Shown here: in pieces, positions 62,392 to 64,000 of the stretch
Numbering within the stretch: position 1 is the stretch's first letter
Layout of the letters: every line of letters begins with the position of its first letter
Origin: Streptomyces sp. NBC_01231
Lineage (GTDB): Bacteria > Actinomycetota > Actinomycetes > Streptomycetales > Streptomycetaceae
DNA length: 64,000 bases
Assembly (NCBI GenBank): GCA_035999765.1
Contig: CP108521.1
Span: 2,790,001-2,854,000 of the forward strand
Direction: 5' to 3'
The notes under the pieces: model-generated
Databases searched by the model: none
Told to the model about the DNA's origin: nothing
Seen by the model: only the letters and a program-made list of their open reading frames with translations
Made by a program: the position numbers and the translations under genes

Positions 62392-63801
62392 ATGTTCCAG
62401 AACGCCGACGAGGCCAAGAAGTTCATCGCGGACGAGGGCGTCAAGTTCGTCGACGTCCGCTTCTGCGACCTGCCAGGCGTGATGCAGCACTTCACGCTGC
62501 CCGTCGAGGCGTTCGATCCGGACGACGAGCTCGCCTTCGACGGCTCGTCGATCCGTGGCTTCCAGGCCATTCACGAGTCCGACATGGCGCTGCGCGCGGA
62601 CCTGTCGACCGCCCGCGTCGATCCCTTCCGCCGCGACAAGACGCTGAACATCAACTTCTTCATCCACGACCCGATCACCGGCGAGCAGTACAGCCGTGAC
62701 CCGCGCAACGTGGCGAAGAAGGCCGAGGCCTACCTGGCGTCGACCGGTATCGCGGACACCGCGTACTTCGGCCCCGAGGCCGAGTTCTACGTCTTCGACT
62801 CCGTCCGCTTCGCGACCAGCGCGAACGAGTCCTTCTACCACATCGACTCCGAGGCGGGTGCCTGGAACACCGGCGCCGTCGAGGACAACCGTGGTTACAA
62901 GGTCCGCTACAAGGGCGGCTACTTCCCGGTCCCGCCGGTCGACCACTTCGCCGACCTGCGTGCGGAGATCTCCCTGGAGCTGGCCGCCTCCGGTCTCCAG
63001 GTCGAGCGTCAGCACCACGAGGTGGGCACCGCCGGCCAGGCCGAGATCAACTACAAGTTCAACACGCTGCTCGCCGCGGCCGACGACCTCCAGCTCTTCA
63101 AGTACATCGTGAAGAACGTGGCCTGGCGCAACGGCAAGACCGCGACCTTCATGCCGAAGCCGATCTTCGGTGACAACGGCTCGGGCATGCACGTCCACCA
63201 GTCGCTGTGGACGGGTGGCTCCCCGCTGTTCTACGACGAGGCCGGTTACGCGGGCCTGTCGGACACCGCCCGCTACTACATCGGCGGCATCCTCAAGCAC
63301 GCTCCGTCGCTGCTGGCCTTCACCAACCCGACGGTCAACTCGTACCACCGTCTGGTGCCGGGCTTCGAGGCCCCGATCAACCTGGTGTACTCGCAGCGCA
63401 ACCGCTCCGCGGCCATGCGTATCCCGATCACCGGTTCGAACCCGAAGGCCAAGCGCGTCGAGTTCCGTGCGCCCGACTCCTCCGGCAACCCGTACCTGGC
63501 GTTCTCCGCGCTGCTGCTCGCGGGCCTGGACGGCATCAAGAACAAGATCGAGCCGGCCGAGCCGATCGACAAGGACCTGTACGAGCTGGCTCCCGAGGAG
63601 CACGCGAGCGTGGCGCAGGTCCCGACCTCCCTGCCGGCCGTCCTCGACCGCCTCGAGGCCGACCACGAGTTCCTCCTCCAGGGCGACGTCTTCACGCCGG
63701 ACCTGATCGAGACGTGGATCGACTTCAAGCGCACCAACGAGATCGCGCCGCTGCAGCTGCGTCCGCACCCGCACGAGTTCGAGCTCTACTTCGACGTGTG
63801 A
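62392..63801 (+). CDS. glnA: Glutamine synthetase, type I
   Basis: A 469-residue GSI subunit. Visible are the N-terminal beta-grasp part, FDGSSIRGF (Asp50-like region), the metal-binding [25 protein letters not shown], the ATP-site [20 protein letters not shown], the flap [17 protein letters not shown] and Arg residues in [11 protein letters not shown]. The adenylylation Tyr is in [11 protein letters not shown] (LYELAPEE), so the enzyme is of the type controlled by GlnE. The ATG at 62392 has AGGAGGAG 7 bases upstream. GlnR boxes lie in front and a terminator behind, so it is monocistronic. Confidence 0.98.
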   Translation: MFQNADEAKKFIADEGVKFVDVRFCDLPGVMQHFTLPVEAFDPDDELAFDGSSIRGFQAIHESDMALRADLSTARVDPFRRDKTLNINFFIHDPITGEQYSRDPRNVAKKAEAYLASTGIADTAYFGPEAEFYVFDSVRFATSANESFYHIDSEAGAWNTGAVEDNRGYKVRYKGGYFPVPPVDHFADLRAEISLELAASGLQVERQHHEVGTAGQAEINYKFNTLLAAADDLQLFKYIVKNVAWRNGKTATFMPKPIFGDNGSGMHVHQSLWTGGSPLFYDEAGYAGLSDTARYYIGGILKHAPSLLAFTNPTVNSYHRLVPGFEAPINLVYSQRNRSAAMRIPITGSNPKAKRVEFRAPDSSGNPYLAFSALLLAGLDGIKNKIEPAEPIDKDLYELAPEEHASVAQVPTSLPAVLDRLEADHEFLLQGDVFTPDLIETWIDFKRTNEIAPLQLRPHPHEFELYFDV

Positions 63802-63833
63802 TCGGACCACGCCTCCCCGCGTGAGCCGTTCGG

Positions 63834-63866
63834 CGCCCCCGCTCCTGATTACTCAGGGCGGGGGCG
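63834..63866. terminator. Terminator after glnA
   Basis: CGCCCCCGC / GCGGGGGCG across a 15-nt loop, 32 bp after the glnA stop. Confidence 0.85.
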
Positions 63867-63920
63867 TCGTCGTATGGTTTCCTGCACAGCTGTTCGAGAC
63901 GAATGACGGGGGATGCGGGG

Positions 63921-64000
63921 ATGCCCGAACAGGACGACGCGGAGCGGGAGTTCGACCTCAGGTGGGCCGACAGCGCCGAGCACAAGGAGCCTTCCGCGCG
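63921..64000 (+). CDS. Hypothetical protein, N-terminal fragment (cut by window edge)
   Basis: The frame begins at the ATG 63921 after GGGGGATGCGGGG and stays open to the window end, giving MPEQDDAEREFDLRWADSAE and a further six residues. It is acidic at first. Codon use matches the region. About 26 residues are too few to name a family. I do not recognise it. Confidence 0.6.
   Translation, partial: MPEQDDAEREFDLRWADSAEHKEPSA

Noticed and set aside
1..64000. Prophage, insertion sequence or integrated element
   Set aside because: I found no transposase, integrase, phage structural gene or att-like direct repeats, and base composition is even throughout.

Overview
The window is a high-GC actinobacterial chromosome segment, almost certainly Streptomyces. 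Third codon positions are nearly always G or C, GTG starts are common, terminators are GC-rich hairpins without U-tracts, and several genes look leaderless. The gene order (ctaE-qcrCAB, ctaCDF, nadA, pepA, lpdA-sucB, aceE, lipB-lipA, glnA) matches, as far as I remember, one continuous core region of the S. coelicolor chromosome. I see no tRNA, rRNA, CRISPR array, insertion sequence or phage gene.

Left part (1-17.3 kb): the start of an NYN-domain gene, a zinc-ribbon protein, a rhomboid protease coupled to a stand-alone RAM-domain protein, a PLP enzyme behind a SAM-IV riboswitch, and trpD. Next come the respiratory genes. ctaE-qcrC-qcrA-qcrB encode oxidase subunit III and the cytochrome bc1 complex; ctaC-ctaD-ctaF encode the rest of the aa3 oxidase. 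Between them lie a receiver-like protein and an L,D-transpeptidase lipoprotein. A cysteine desulfurase-TusA fusion and an AdoK-type adenosine kinase follow.

Middle part (17.3-40.4 kb): a large Ala/Glu-repeat membrane protein, erpA and nadA (the Fe-S insertion factor beside the Fe-S enzyme of NAD synthesis), a pectate lyase, an RND pump, a two-component system, pspA with its partner, and a cobalamin lower-ligand set (cobU fused to a beta-lactamase-like domain, cobT, cobS). Mixed among the cobalamin genes are two methyltransferases, an MprF-like protein, a rhomboid-like protein, a multi-pass membrane protein and a GH114 lipoprotein.

Right part (40.4-64 kb): pepA, then lpdA-sucB, a GntR regulator and aceE (2-oxoacid dehydrogenase components), a WYL regulator, a DUF4240 protein, a small secreted peptide, a PGRP amidase, a MarP-like membrane protease, a GNAT enzyme, an epimerase-like protein, an FAD oxidoreductase with a low-complexity insert, an NsdA-like regulator, lipB-lipA (making the lipoyl cofactor that SucB needs), small conserved genes and glnA behind a clear double GlnR box.

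The most useful non-coding finding is the SAM-IV riboswitch with an overlapping alternative hairpin at 3643-3794. Other points are a probable CTG start codon, several short tandem repeats in intergenic DNA, palindromes at ctaE, nadA and aceE, and unusual domain fusions. I found no clear, wholly undescribed multi-gene system.
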